64,000 nucleotides of DNA from Thalassobellus citreus (GCF_044385915.1 NZ_JBISCC010000125.1:186001-250000); one strand, 5' to 3'. Shown: positions 42,901-52,628, counted from the stretch's first letter. Program-made: numbers and translations. The notes: generated by a model from the sequence alone, not told the origin.

Positions 42901-43791
42901 CTATTTTTTGCTTCTAGGATGCGTATTTACATGCACCTTTTTTAATTCTGATATACTATTATGTGTATATACTTGTGTTGATGCTAGACTAGAATGTCCT
43001 AAAAGCTCTTTAACTGCATTCAAGTCAGCACCTTGATTCAACAAATGTGTTGCAAAAGAATGCCTTAATATATGTGGACTCTTTTTAACTTTTGAAGATG
43101 CTAAACTAAAATACTCATTTATTATTCTGTAAACAAGTGTTTCATATATTTTAACGCCCTTTTTTGTTAAAAATAAATAATCAGTATCTAAAACACATTC
43201 TAATTCATTCCTTAATTTTATATACTTACTCAATGTTTGTGATACTGTTTCTAATAACGGAACGATGCGTTCTTTATTTCTTTTACCTAATACTTTTAAC
43301 GTTTTATTATCAAAGCTAAAACTTGTTAATTTTAATTCTACAAGCTCAATTCTTCTAATACCAGTAGAATAGAATAATTCTATTATTAATTTGTCTCGTA
43401 CACCTTCAAAATCTTTTTCAAAATGCAAGTCATCTAAAACTGTAGCTATTTCTTTTTCTGAAAATGGGACTTGAATCTTTTTACTTGTTTTTAATGCTTT
43501 ATGTTTTGCTAAAGGATTAATATCTATATCTCCTATTTTTAAAAGAAACTTATAATAGGTATTTAAGGCTGATACTTTTCTATTAATACTTCTATTTGTT
43601 AAACCACTTTCTACTAAAGAAACTATCCAACTTCGTATTTGAGAATAATTAACATTATTAATGGAATTTGTTTCATAATAATTTTTAATAAAATCTAAAA
43701 AACTCTCTAAATCTTTTTGATATGCATTTACCGTTAATGCTGAATAGTTTTTTTCTAGCAATAAATAATCTGTAAATGATTTAAAAGTCAT
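42901..43791 (-). CDS. xerC: Tyrosine recombinase XerC/XerD family
   Basis: 296 residues. N-terminal SAM-like core-binding domain (FTDYLLLEKNYSALTVNAYQKDLESFLDFI). The catalytic set is Arg in FYSTGIRRIELVEL, Lys in LGKRNKERIVPL, HxxR in PHILRHSFATHLL, His in LGHSSLAS and the nucleophile Tyr in TQVYTH. It resolves chromosome dimers at dif with a partner. Its place in a rpsU-xerC-hpf run is typical of the phylum and argues against a phage integrase. Confidence 0.92.
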   Translation of the reverse strand: MTFKSFTDYLLLEKNYSALTVNAYQKDLESFLDFIKNYYETNSINNVNYSQIRSWIVSLVESGLTNRSINRKVSALNTYYKFLLKIGDIDINPLAKHKALKTSKKIQVPFSEKEIATVLDDLHFEKDFEGVRDKLIIELFYSTGIRRIELVELKLTSFSFDNKTLKVLGKRNKERIVPLLETVSQTLSKYIKLRNELECVLDTDYLFLTKKGVKIYETLVYRIINEYFSLASSKVKKSPHILRHSFATHLLNQGADLNAVKELLGHSSLASTQVYTHNSISELKKVHVNTHPRSKK

Positions 43792-43867
43792 ATTAATAGT
43801 TTAAAATAAACATTATTGATTGTTTGAAGTTAAATCTACAACCTTTTATTTAATTATTAAGCAAAAA

Positions 43868-43890
43868 AAATCCCGCAAAATGCGGGATTT
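43868..43890. terminator. Hairpin between rpsU and xerC
   Basis: AAATCCCGCA (43868-43877) and TGCGGGATTT (43881-43890) with a 3-base loop. A strong stem that should end or attenuate the rpsU message before xerC. Confidence 0.75.
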
Positions 43891-43915
43891 AAATATTTAC
43901 TTTACTAAGAACAGA

Positions 43916-44110
43916 TTAAATATTTTCTGCATCTTTTAAGCCTTGTACATATTGTGCTTTTTGTATTAGCGCTCTACGTTTTACTGAAGGCTTTATAAAT
44001 TGTTTACGAGTTTGAAGCTGACGTTTAGTTTGAGTTCTATCGAACTTTCTTTTAAAACGCTTTAACGCTCTATCTATATTTTCTCCTTCTTTAATTGGTA
44101 TTACTAACAT
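43916..44110 (-). CDS. rpsU: 30S ribosomal protein bS21
   Basis: 64 residues, MLVIPIKEGENIDRALKRFKRKF then a basic helix and KAQYVQGLKDAENI. Tyr54 is present, the residue that, in the Flavobacterium ribosome structure as I recall it, packs on the 3' tail of 16S rRNA and hides the anti-Shine-Dalgarno sequence. Unlike other genes here it is preceded by a strong Shine-Dalgarno AGGAGG (44121-44126), 10 bases before the ATG. That fits the known model of bS21 autoregulation in this group. The promoter is TTTG-N17-TATATTTG. Confidence 0.96.
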   Translation of the reverse strand: MLVIPIKEGENIDRALKRFKRKFDRTQTKRQLQTRKQFIKPSVKRRALIQKAQYVQGLKDAENI

Positions 44111-44120
44111 AGTGTCATAA

Positions 44121-44126
44121 CCTCCT
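44121..44126 (-). promoter_or_regulatory. Strong Shine-Dalgarno of rpsU
   Basis: AGGAGG, extended to GAGGAGGTT, in a leader where nearly all other genes of the window have none. An ATG two bases after it would start a four-codon frame that overlaps the true start. Confidence 0.8.
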
Positions 44127-44147
44127 CTCTTTTAAATTTTCAGGCTG

Positions 44148-44176
44148 CAAATATATAAATATTTTTGAATTTCAAA
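44148..44176 (-). promoter_or_regulatory. Promoter of rpsU
   Basis: On the minus strand TTTG (44173-44176), 17 bases, TATATTTG (44148-44155). Confidence 0.75.
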
Positions 44177-44194
44177 TTCTGATTGTAAAAATAT

Positions 44195-45367
44195 TTAAGT
44201 TGCTGGCTTATACTCTTTTTTATCGATTATCATTTTTGATAATATTTCTCGTAATATTTCTGATGTTCCGCCACCTATAGGCCCTAACCTACTATCTCTT
44301 AACAATCTTGCCATAGGATATTCTTCCATATAACCATAACCTCCTAAAAACTGCATACATTCATATATAACCTCATCTGCCATTTTAGTCGACTTCAACT
44401 TAGATATAGTAGCTTCTTTAACGACGTATTCACCTTTGTTCAATTTATTAGTAACAGAATAATTATACTCTTTACAAATTTCCATATCTGCATACAAATC
44501 AACAAACTTATGTCTTAATGCTTGATATTTATTTAATTCTTTACCAAAAGCTGTACGTTCTGACATATAATTTAAAGCATACTCTAAAGCATATTCGGCT
44601 CTAGCATGTGCATTAACCCCCATAACTAATCGTTCTAAAGAAAAATGCTGCATGATATAAGCAAATCCATGATTTTCCTCTCCTAACAAATTACTAGCTG
44701 GAATCTTTACATTATCAAAAGCAATTTCGGCAGTATCTGAAGCTCTCCATCCTAACTTATCTAATTTTGTTGCCGAAATACCTTCTGTATCTCTATCTAC
44801 AACAAAAATACTCATACCTTTATTACCAAGTTCAGGGCTTGTTTTAGCAGCAACTACTAAATAATCGCTATAAACACCATTTGTTATAAATGTTTTAGAA
44901 CCATTTACAACATAATAATCACCTTCTTTAACTGCTCTTGTTCTCATACCAGCTACATCACTTCCTCCAGACGGCTCACTTATACACAAACAGCCTATTT
45001 TATCTCCTGCAATACTAGGTACTAAATATTTTTGCTTAATAGCTTCATCACCTTCAGCTTTAAGATGCGTCATTGCTAAATACACATGTGCCCATATTGC
45101 AGCAGCAAAACCTCCAGAATTTATTTTCTGAAGTTCTTCTTGCAAAATAATAGTATAAAACAAATCTAAGTTTGAACCTCCATAAGTTTCAGGATAGTTG
45201 ATTCCGAAAAACCCCATATCTCCAAACTTCTTCCAAATAAAACGATCTATAGTTCCTGTTTTTTCCCAAGCATCAATATTTGGAACCACTTCCTTTTTTA
45301 AAAAATCTTGAAGACTTTTTCTAAAAAGGTTATGTTCTTCTGTGAAGTACATACTATTCATTTGCAT
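44195..45367 (-). CDS. Acyl-CoA dehydrogenase family protein
   Basis: 390 residues. The N-terminal helical domain, the beta domain with CISEPSGGSDVAGMRTRAVKEGDYYVVNGSKTFITNG and the C-terminal helical domain with QFLGGYGYMEEYPMARLLRDSRLGPIGGGTSEILREIL are all present. It oxidises acyl-CoA to trans-2-enoyl-CoA with FAD and passes electrons to ETF. The catalytic Glu is probably the one near the GGTSEI motif region or its equivalent in the helix before; I cannot fix chain-length specificity. Three Met codons cluster at the start, so the first residues are uncertain. Confidence 0.93.
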   Translation of the reverse strand: MQMNSMYFTEEHNLFRKSLQDFLKKEVVPNIDAWEKTGTIDRFIWKKFGDMGFFGINYPETYGGSNLDLFYTIILQEELQKINSGGFAAAIWAHVYLAMTHLKAEGDEAIKQKYLVPSIAGDKIGCLCISEPSGGSDVAGMRTRAVKEGDYYVVNGSKTFITNGVYSDYLVVAAKTSPELGNKGMSIFVVDRDTEGISATKLDKLGWRASDTAEIAFDNVKIPASNLLGEENHGFAYIMQHFSLERLVMGVNAHARAEYALEYALNYMSERTAFGKELNKYQALRHKFVDLYADMEICKEYNYSVTNKLNKGEYVVKEATISKLKSTKMADEVIYECMQFLGGYGYMEEYPMARLLRDSRLGPIGGGTSEILREILSKMIIDKKEYKPAT

Positions 45368-45374
45368 CTTTTTT

Positions 45375-46244
45375 TTAATCGAGCGACAAATATAATTTAA
45401 TTATCTCGATTTTATTTACAGGGAAGTCTTTAACTTTTATTAATTCATCTAAGGATTTATATCCTTCCTTTAATTGACGTTGTTCTATGATTTTGTATGC
45501 TACATCATAATCTATATGCTGAATTGTTACCAATTGATCTACAGTTGCCGTATTAAGCGTTATTTTTTGAATTTGCCGTGGTGTTTTTACCGTAAACAAT
45601 TTTGTGAGGTGTTCTAATACTTCTGGAGTCAATCCGTATACATCATTCAATTGCACATCATCTATAAAACCTCCAACAAATTTATTTCTAAATTTTACAA
45701 TACGATTAGAAAGTACTTTTCCAATACCATTTACTTTTTGAAGTTGTTGTGCAGTAGCTGTATTTAAATCTTGTTTTTGCTCGAAAGTTTTCTGTTTATT
45801 ATCAAAACTAGAAATTGAAGCTTTTCTTGGTTTAAAACTTGTAACCCATTCTGGAAATTTAAAAAATGAAGCTATTGTATTTAAAAGCGAATCTGATACT
45901 TTAGTTACTTCTTGAAATTGTTTAGCTGAGTTTATCCATTTGTTTTGCTTTCTATATACTAATAATCTATCAATCTCCTCATTGCTCATTCCTAAATTTA
46001 CACCTTTATAATCTGTTATATAATTTGGATTAAAAGAATATATTTTAGGCTTCGATTTTTCAATTTCAATTAATTTAAGAGAATCGATTTCTTTGACGTA
46101 TACTGCTAATTCATCTTTATTTACTTGAACATCTTCTGATGAAAAGTCGACATAAAAATAAACACATTGTAATGAAACAATGATGAGTATTAATAAAAAA
46201 ATCCCATTTCGCTGTTCTTTAGAAAACGTGAAATGGGATTTCAT
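45375..46244 (-). CDS. Helix-hairpin-helix protein, ComEA-like
   Basis: 289 residues. A membrane anchor near the N-terminus (about 13-31, NGIFLLILIIVSLQCVYFY) is followed by helix-hairpin-helix repeats: DLNTATAQQLQKVNGIGKVLSNRIVKFR, the related TLNTATVDQLVTIQHIDYDVAYKIIEQR, and an earlier NLGMSNEEIDRLLVYRKQ. ComEA-like proteins bind DNA at the outer face of the inner membrane during uptake. Here that is by family only. It starts 19 bases after the AGCS gene stop. Confidence 0.85.
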   Translation of the reverse strand: MKSHFTFSKEQRNGIFLLILIIVSLQCVYFYVDFSSEDVQVNKDELAVYVKEIDSLKLIEIEKSKPKIYSFNPNYITDYKGVNLGMSNEEIDRLLVYRKQNKWINSAKQFQEVTKVSDSLLNTIASFFKFPEWVTSFKPRKASISSFDNKQKTFEQKQDLNTATAQQLQKVNGIGKVLSNRIVKFRNKFVGGFIDDVQLNDVYGLTPEVLEHLTKLFTVKTPRQIQKITLNTATVDQLVTIQHIDYDVAYKIIEQRQLKEGYKSLDELIKVKDFPVNKIEIIKLYLSLD

Positions 46245-46263
46245 ATATTTTTATTTTAATTAT

Positions 46264-47886
46264 TTATGCTTTCGCTTCTTTTATAGCATCTAAATATCTA
46301 GTTAATTGCTTTTTAACTACCGGGAATAATAAAAACAATCCTACCATATTTGGAAATATCATAGCAAAAATCATAGCATCAGAGAACTTCCAGATTGATC
46401 CCATACTAGCTGCAGCACCAATAACAATAAATGTTAAGAATAATATTTTATAAATTAAATCAGCAGTCTTTCCTCTTCCGAATAAAAACTTCCAAGATTG
46501 TAAGCCATAATAAGACCATGAAATCATAGTAGACACAGCAAACAATACCACTGCAATTGTTAAAAACACATTAGAATAAGGAATATATTGAGCAAAAGCT
46601 TGAGAAGTAATACCTGCGCCTTCATACGCTACACCATCAATAAATATTGCTCCAGAACCATCTCCTCCATATTCAAATGCTCCAGAAAAGTTAAAAATTA
46701 CAATTACTAAAGCAGTCATTGTACAAATAACAACAGTATCAATAAATGGCTCTAATAAAGCAACTAAACCTTCAGATGCAGAATATTTAGTTTTTACTGC
46801 TGAATGCGCAATAGAAGCAGATCCCGCTCCAGCTTCATTAGAGAATGCTGCACGTTTAAAACCTACTAATAACACACCAATTATAGAACCTACACCAAAA
46901 GCTGTTGGATTAAAGGCTTCTTTTAAAATTAAACCCAAAGCATCATCTATTAAACTGAAGTTACTAAAGATAATATATAAACAAGCAGCCACATACATTA
47001 CAGCCATAAATGGTACTACTTTTTCTGTTACTTGCGCAATACGTTTAATACCTCCAATAATAATAATTCCCACTAGAACAGCTAAAATCAACCCAATAAT
47101 TGCACCTGCACTAGAACTTTCCAATCCTAATAATTCTTTTAAAACAATTGTTGCTTGATTTGATTGAGCAGCATTACCTCCACCAAAAGATCCTCCAATA
47201 CAGAAAACAGCAAAAAGAACAGCTGCTATTTTTCCAACTAAAGCAAACCCTTTTTCTTTTAGTCCTTTACTAATATAATACATTGGACCACCATAAACAG
47301 TACCATCTTCTCCTACATCTCTATATTGAACACCTAATGTACATTCTACAAATTTTGTTGACATTGCTAATAAACCACAAATAATCATCCAAAAAGTTGC
47401 TCCTGGTCCACCAAGTGCAATAGCTAAAGCAACACCCGCAATATTTCCATTACCAACAGTTCCAGAAACTGCTGTTGCTAAAGCTTGAAAGTGACTTACT
47501 TCACCTTCTTTACTTTCGTCTCTAATTGTCTCGATAGCATCACCTCCAGGTGTAGAATCCCCATACATTTCTTCTGAAACTGCATGATCGACATCATCAT
47601 ATTTACCTCTTACAACATTAACCGCTTTTCCAAAAAATCTAATATTTGGAAAACCAAAATAAATGGTAAAAAACAATGCACTACCTACTAATAATACTAA
47701 TACAAAAGGAATTGTTATAGTTTCTCCTTGATAAACAGGAAAGAAAATAATACTTTCAAAAAAATCTGCTATTGGCGAAAATGCCTGATCTATTTTTTGA
47801 TCTAGCCCAACTTCTTCTGTTGCTTGTTGAGCAAATATTAATACTGGTGAAATTAATGTGAATATCGAAAAAAGATATTTCTTCAT
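46264..47886 (-). CDS. Alanine/glycine:cation symporter (AGCS family)
   Basis: 540 residues. A signal-like hydrophobic N-terminus (ending IFAQ) precedes about 11 membrane helices. The family signature GGPGATFWMIICGLLAMSTKFVECTLGVQYRD is clear, as are GNGNIAGVALAIALGGPG and KRAAFSNEAGAGSASIAHSA. It imports alanine or glycine with Na+ or H+. The N-terminal extension of about 60 residues before the first transporter helix is usual for Bacteroidota members. Confidence 0.94.
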   Translation of the reverse strand: MKKYLFSIFTLISPVLIFAQQATEEVGLDQKIDQAFSPIADFFESIIFFPVYQGETITIPFVLVLLVGSALFFTIYFGFPNIRFFGKAVNVVRGKYDDVDHAVSEEMYGDSTPGGDAIETIRDESKEGEVSHFQALATAVSGTVGNGNIAGVALAIALGGPGATFWMIICGLLAMSTKFVECTLGVQYRDVGEDGTVYGGPMYYISKGLKEKGFALVGKIAAVLFAVFCIGGSFGGGNAAQSNQATIVLKELLGLESSSAGAIIGLILAVLVGIIIIGGIKRIAQVTEKVVPFMAVMYVAACLYIIFSNFSLIDDALGLILKEAFNPTAFGVGSIIGVLLVGFKRAAFSNEAGAGSASIAHSAVKTKYSASEGLVALLEPFIDTVVICTMTALVIVIFNFSGAFEYGGDGSGAIFIDGVAYEGAGITSQAFAQYIPYSNVFLTIAVVLFAVSTMISWSYYGLQSWKFLFGRGKTADLIYKILFLTFIVIGAAASMGSIWKFSDAMIFAMIFPNMVGLFLLFPVVKKQLTRYLDAIKEAKA

Positions 47887-48001
47887 AAATGAAAGTTTTA
47901 GTTAGATTAGTTAATTCTATTGAAAGATTCTTATTAAAAGTCGGCAAGATGCTAAAAAAAAATCGTTTTTTAAAACTTCTATTGTTAAAAATACATAATC
48001 T

Positions 48002-49024
48002 CTACTCAATATTGTATTCGGAATTAAGAGCATCAATTTGTTCGGGTCTACCTAAAACAATAATTTTAGAATTAGGAGCTAACTCTAATTCTGCTTCTGG
48101 ATTTACAATATATTCACCATTTTCATCTTTATAACCTATTACAGTACAGCCTGTTTTCTTCCGAAGATCTAAATCTTTAATAGTTTTTAATGATTGTTTG
48201 CTGTATAATTTTTCAACAGCAACTTCCTCTATATTAATATTTGATTTCCCTACAATTGATAAATTATCAATAAACTCCATTAAACCTGGAACAACTACTA
48301 AAGAAGCCATATGATCGCCACCAATATTATCTGGTAAAATCACATTATTAGCTCCTGCAAATTTTAACTTATCATAAGAAGATTCATTTGATGCTCTACT
48401 AATAATATTTATGTCTTTATTAATTTGTCTAGTAGAAAGTACTACGAATAAATTATCAGCATCATTAGGTAACGCCGAAATAAAATTAGATGCCCTATCT
48501 ACTCCAGCTTGAATTAAGACTTCATCTTCATTTGCATTTCCTATTACATAAGGCACATCATCAAACTGCAAACGTTCTTCCATATCCTTATTCTTTTCTA
48601 TAACAACAAAGGATTGATTATGCGCTAATAGTTTTCTTACTGTTTGTTTTCCATTTCTACCATAACCGCAAACAACGACATGATTTTTAAAACTATCTAT
48701 CTTTTTTTGCATCTTTTTATGTTTTAATTCTTCAATATGATCTTTACTTAAAATGTACTCAGTAATTGTAGAAAGCGCATAACCTACTATAACAACGCTG
48801 GCTAGTATTAAAAAAACTGTGAAAATCTTAGATTGATCGTCAAGCGGAACAACTTCTCCAAACCCAACTGTAGTAACCGTTATAACGGTCATATAAACCG
48901 CATCAACCCAAGAATAATCAGATATCATTTTATAACCAGTAACCCCAATCAACAAAATAACAACCAATAAGAATATGGCTGTATATATTTTTGTTCTAAA
49001 AAATTTTATTACCGTGTTAGTCAT
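48002..49024 (-). CDS. Potassium channel protein with RCK (TrkA-N/TrkA-C) domains
   Basis: 340 residues. Two membrane helices (about 13-33 and 65-90) flank the pore and selectivity filter TVTTVGFGEVV. A cytoplasmic RCK domain with NAD-binding GYGRNGKQ (about 118) follows, and a TrkA-C domain (about 255-335). It is the MthK-like architecture, gated by nucleotide or ion binding. It overlaps nothing and follows the PspC gene by 3 bases, so the two are likely co-transcribed. Confidence 0.93.
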   Translation of the reverse strand: MTNTVIKFFRTKIYTAIFLLVVILLIGVTGYKMISDYSWVDAVYMTVITVTTVGFGEVVPLDDQSKIFTVFLILASVVIVGYALSTITEYILSKDHIEELKHKKMQKKIDSFKNHVVVCGYGRNGKQTVRKLLAHNQSFVVIEKNKDMEERLQFDDVPYVIGNANEDEVLIQAGVDRASNFISALPNDADNLFVVLSTRQINKDINIISRASNESSYDKLKFAGANNVILPDNIGGDHMASLVVVPGLMEFIDNLSIVGKSNINIEEVAVEKLYSKQSLKTIKDLDLRKKTGCTVIGYKDENGEYIVNPEAELELAPNSKIIVLGRPEQIDALNSEYNIE

Positions 49025-49027
49025 ATA

Positions 49028-49255
49028 TTACAAATCGAAAACTGATGATCGTTTAGTATATATTAAATCTTTTATACGCATCCAAAAAGCTAAAAATAAA
49101 TACAAGGCAAAACCAAAACCTACTGTTACAAAGGTTAAGTACATAAAAGAAGTTCTAACAACTTTAGCTCTAATGCCTAATCTATCTGCAATACGCTGGC
49201 AAACATAATAGCCATGCTTTTGAAAAAACAATAATGGTTTATAAATACTGTTCAT
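49028..49255 (-). CDS. PspC-domain protein
   Basis: 75 residues. VCQRIADRLGIRAKVVRTSFMYLTFVTVGFGFALYLFLAFWM is the PspC domain with one long membrane segment. In enteric bacteria PspC senses envelope stress. Here it is a stand-alone short form beside a potassium channel. Confidence 0.85.
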   Translation of the reverse strand: MNSIYKPLLFFQKHGYYVCQRIADRLGIRAKVVRTSFMYLTFVTVGFGFALYLFLAFWMRIKDLIYTKRSSVFDL

Positions 49256-49334
49256 GTTGCAATTTAACTATAAAATTTGATATGACTAAGTGTTTAACCA
49301 TTTCTGTTAGTTTGATAATTTTTAAACCTTAATT

Positions 49335-50612
49335 TTAGATATTTCTTGAAATAAAAGCATTACCAATAGCACATTTTAAACATTTGTTTTTATTACAATA
49401 TTCGTTTTTAAGTTGAATAAGTGCTTGTGATTCTAAAGATGATTTTGATACTTTCTTCAAATTATTAAAAGCCTCTATAATACTATTCTTTTCTGAAGTA
49501 ATAAGTGATGCTAAATTTAGAATATCTTCATCTACGTCTTCTCCTTTTTGTTTAGCATAACAAAACTTTACAGGAAGTATGGTGTTAATTAATAATAAAT
49601 CTACAAACGATTTTGAAAGTGTCTTTTTTGATGCTTTTGATTCTTTTTGAAAGGTATAATGTGTTTCCCAAAACGCTGAAGTTGTAACTTTAAACAACCC
49701 ATAAAAATCATCTATTTTATTTGTCTCAATAATTTTTGAAAATAGGTTTTGATGTTTATTATACAACCCTGATAATTGAGACAATCTAATAGTTGGAAAA
49801 TTTGATGGTCGCAATCTAAAGAAATGTAAAGGCAATACTTGAGTGTTATCTAAAGTGAATTTCTGTTTCAAAAATTCATACTCCTTAACTAAATTTTGAT
49901 AATATCCATTTTGAATATCTTTTTCCAACAATCCAGCTTGTCCAAACATTAAAGCTTCCAAACTTTCTTGTTTAGATTGTATTTTTCTAATAATTGAAAA
50001 ATCTATAGATTGCGACAAACTAAAAAACGATTCTCCGTTTACTTTAAGTCCGAAATTTTTAGTTAGCATTTTAAATAATACTGCTTCCCAATCGTTTTTA
50101 GAATCTTTTAAAAGAACTTCTATTGTTTTTGCTTTTCGCTCTAAACGTTCAAAATATAGGCGCTCCATCCAATTATTTAAAACAAAACTATCTATGGTAG
50201 CAAAATCATTTTCACAATTAATCCATTTATCATGCTTACTAAATAGATTTTCATAATTATGTAAAACTTCTACATCTACTAAATACTTTAATTCTAAAGT
50301 TGGCATTACTGTATTATCTTTTCTAAAAACCTCGGTATCATGCTCCCAAACCACATGTAAAATCACATTATCATAAGCTTTGTCTTGCTCATGATTATGT
50401 AAAAACCAATCGGATGATTTTATATGAATTTCTACATTACCTGCCCAAAGTTGGTTTCCTATTTTTAATTGAGCATTAAAAAAATCGGGACCTGCATTTA
50501 AATTATGTTGCCCTACTGAAGTTAACAAAACAGATTCTCCTGCTTCCGTTTTTAAATTGGTAGTTTGAAATTTTTTATGCCTCCATATATAATGTAAGAA
50601 ATCTTCTTGCAT
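49335..50612 (-). CDS. DUF2851 family protein
   Basis: 425 residues. MQEDFLHYIWRHKKFQ and GQHNLNAGPDFFNAQLKIG, then AGNVEIHIKSSDWFLHNHEQDKAYDNVILHVVWEHD are the family signatures. The GPDF...E...K pattern has the look of a PD-(D/E)XK nuclease core, which is inference. The C-terminus has a cysteine cluster, CNKNKCLKC, that could bind metal. Function unknown. Widespread in Bacteroidota. Confidence 0.9.
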   Translation of the reverse strand: MQEDFLHYIWRHKKFQTTNLKTEAGESVLLTSVGQHNLNAGPDFFNAQLKIGNQLWAGNVEIHIKSSDWFLHNHEQDKAYDNVILHVVWEHDTEVFRKDNTVMPTLELKYLVDVEVLHNYENLFSKHDKWINCENDFATIDSFVLNNWMERLYFERLERKAKTIEVLLKDSKNDWEAVLFKMLTKNFGLKVNGESFFSLSQSIDFSIIRKIQSKQESLEALMFGQAGLLEKDIQNGYYQNLVKEYEFLKQKFTLDNTQVLPLHFFRLRPSNFPTIRLSQLSGLYNKHQNLFSKIIETNKIDDFYGLFKVTTSAFWETHYTFQKESKASKKTLSKSFVDLLLINTILPVKFCYAKQKGEDVDEDILNLASLITSEKNSIIEAFNNLKKVSKSSLESQALIQLKNEYCNKNKCLKCAIGNAFISRNI

Positions 50613-50703
50613 GGTTTAAATATAAGGTATAAAATCATCAAATTCCAAATTGTTATTCTTCAATTATTATCTAACTTAGTGGTTTTGTGTAAAACTAAAT
50701 TTC

Positions 50704-51099
50704 ATGGAACAACTTACCCTTACTACTCCTGCCCTTTTATTTTCTGCCATCTCTTTAATTATGCTTGCTTATACCAACAGGTTTTTAGCCTATGCTGCTG
50801 TTATTAGAGATCTCCACAGTAAATACAAAAAAAACAAAGAGAAAGTATTAATAGCCCAAATACAAAACATTAAACAAAGGCTATACTTAACAAGGTCTAT
50901 GCAAATTTTCGGAATTACAAGTTTACTACTTTGTGTACTAACCATGTTTTTAATTTATATTGAACAGAATACTATAGCTGTTTGGGCCTTTGGTTTAGCA
51001 CTTATCTTATTAATTATTTCGCTAGCCTTATTAATACGAGAAATACAAATTTCTGTAAAAGCATTAGAGCATCATATTAGCGATATCGAGAATAGCTAG
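50704..51099 (+). CDS. DUF2721 family membrane protein
   Basis: 131 residues. A membrane helix near the N-terminus, a soluble stretch RDLHSKYKKNKEKVLIAQIQNIKQRLYLTRSMQ, and two further helices (about 76-95 and 97-116) match DUF2721. Function unknown. It precedes the DUF1080 gene by 39 bases on the same strand. Confidence 0.85.
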   Translation: MEQLTLTTPALLFSAISLIMLAYTNRFLAYAAVIRDLHSKYKKNKEKVLIAQIQNIKQRLYLTRSMQIFGITSLLLCVLTMFLIYIEQNTIAVWAFGLALILLIISLALLIREIQISVKALEHHISDIENS

Positions 51100-51138
51100 A
51101 AACAAATCTAGAACTTCGCTTAACTAAACTAAACCAAA

Positions 51139-52473
51139 ATGAAACATATTATATTACCTCTTATCACCCTATGCTTATTTACTTGGAATAGTGTTTATTC
51201 TCAACTCGACCCAAAACTTACAGAAACTTGGTCACCTGCACCTAAAACTGTTACACCAGGAGACAATCAAAAAGCGCCATCTGATGCTATCATTCTTTTT
51301 GATGGTTCAAATCTTGACGAATGGACAAGTGAAACAGGAGAGAAACCAGCATGGAATATTGAAAATAACATACTAACCATATTACCAGGAAGCGACTCTA
51401 TTAAAACCAAAAGAAAATTTGCCGATTGCCAATTACATTTAGAATGGCGAACTCCTACAGAAATTAAAGGCAAAGGACAAAACAGAGGAAACAGTGGCGT
51501 CTATTTTCAAGAGAAATACGAAGTTCAAATATTAGATAGTTACGATAACACGACTTATTCTAACGGGCAAGCAGGAGCAATTTACAAACAGCATATTCCA
51601 AAGGTGAATGCTTCAAAGAAACCTGGGACATGGCAAACTTACGATATCATTTATACAGCTCCTAGATTTAATATGGACAGTACGTTAAAAACGCCTGCTT
51701 ACATTACAGTTTTACATAATGGTATTATTATACAAAATCATGTTGAGATAAAAGGAGACGCAGTATATACAGGACAGCCTACCTATAAAAAACACAATTT
51801 TCAATTACCACTTTTATTACAAGACCATGGATGCCCTGTCTCTTTTAGAAATATTTGGATTCGAGAAACGAATGTTATAAAACTTTTTAATCAGGAAAAT
51901 TTAGAAGGCTGGTATACGTATTTAGATTCTATTGGAATAAACAAAGACCCAGAACATAATTTTAGTGTTAAAAATAATTTACTTCGTATAGAAGGCAAAC
52001 AACTTGGGTATATAGGCACAGAAAAATCGTATTCAAATTATTATCTAAAAGCTGTTTTTAAATGGGGAGACAAAAGATACCCACCACGCGAAAACATGAA
52101 ACGTGATAATGGTATTCTTTATCATTTTGCTAAAGGAGAGAAAGATAAAATATGGCCAAAATCTATTGAGTGCCAGATACAAGAAGGCGATTGTGGCGAT
52201 TATTGGTGTGTTGATGGCACAACAGCAGACTCTCCAAACAAATCTGAAATAAGCTGGAATATGAAACATATTATTAGAACTGAAAATTTCGAAAACCCAA
52301 AAGGCGAATGGAATACCATTGAAGTTATTTGTAACGGGAACGAATCTGAACATTATGTAAACGGACATCTTGTAAATTGGGCTACGAGTCTTTCGGAATC
52401 AGAAGGAAAAATTCTTTTACAATCTGAATATGCTGAAACTTATTATAAATCGATTGAACTGATTCCTTATTAA
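51139..52473 (+). CDS. Secreted protein with two DUF1080 (3-keto-disaccharide hydrolase) domains
   Basis: 444 residues. Signal peptide 1-22 (ending SVYSQ). The first DUF1080 domain (about 45-240) has LFDGSNLDEWTSETGEKPAWNIENN, ADCQLHLEWRTP, NSGVYFQEKYEVQILDSYDN and WQTYDIIYTAP. The second (about 245-444) has KLFNQENLEGWYTYLD, IECQIQEGDCGDYWCVDGT and GEWNTIEVICNGN. Recent work on this fold (concanavalin-like) describes lyases or hydrolases of 3-keto-glycosides. Periplasmic sugar processing is therefore likely, but the substrate is unknown. Confidence 0.88.
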   Translation: MKHIILPLITLCLFTWNSVYSQLDPKLTETWSPAPKTVTPGDNQKAPSDAIILFDGSNLDEWTSETGEKPAWNIENNILTILPGSDSIKTKRKFADCQLHLEWRTPTEIKGKGQNRGNSGVYFQEKYEVQILDSYDNTTYSNGQAGAIYKQHIPKVNASKKPGTWQTYDIIYTAPRFNMDSTLKTPAYITVLHNGIIIQNHVEIKGDAVYTGQPTYKKHNFQLPLLLQDHGCPVSFRNIWIRETNVIKLFNQENLEGWYTYLDSIGINKDPEHNFSVKNNLLRIEGKQLGYIGTEKSYSNYYLKAVFKWGDKRYPPRENMKRDNGILYHFAKGEKDKIWPKSIECQIQEGDCGDYWCVDGTTADSPNKSEISWNMKHIIRTENFENPKGEWNTIEVICNGNESEHYVNGHLVNWATSLSESEGKILLQSEYAETYYKSIELIPY

Positions 52474-52551
52474 AATTGAAGTTTTATTAGACACAAATGT
52501 TATAAAGAAACTAAACACACTTAACTTTGTCAGAAAAAAATAGCTAACTTC

Positions 52552-52567
52552 GTTTAACGTATGATAT
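52552..52567 (+). repeat. Left inverted repeat flanking orphan membrane ORF
   Basis: GTTTAACGT directly followed by ATGATAT. The same two blocks, 6 bases apart, occur in opposite orientation at 53351-53372. Confidence 0.5.
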
Positions 52568-52628
52568 AAATCATTAAAACGATTTCATATCTACGTCATT
52601 ACCTAACACTAAAAAACTAGACGATAAT

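Noticed and set aside
42901..43791. Tyrosine recombinase as a phage or island integrase
   Set aside because: It lies in a conserved rpsU-xerC-hpf run, has XerC length and motifs, and no attachment repeats flank it.
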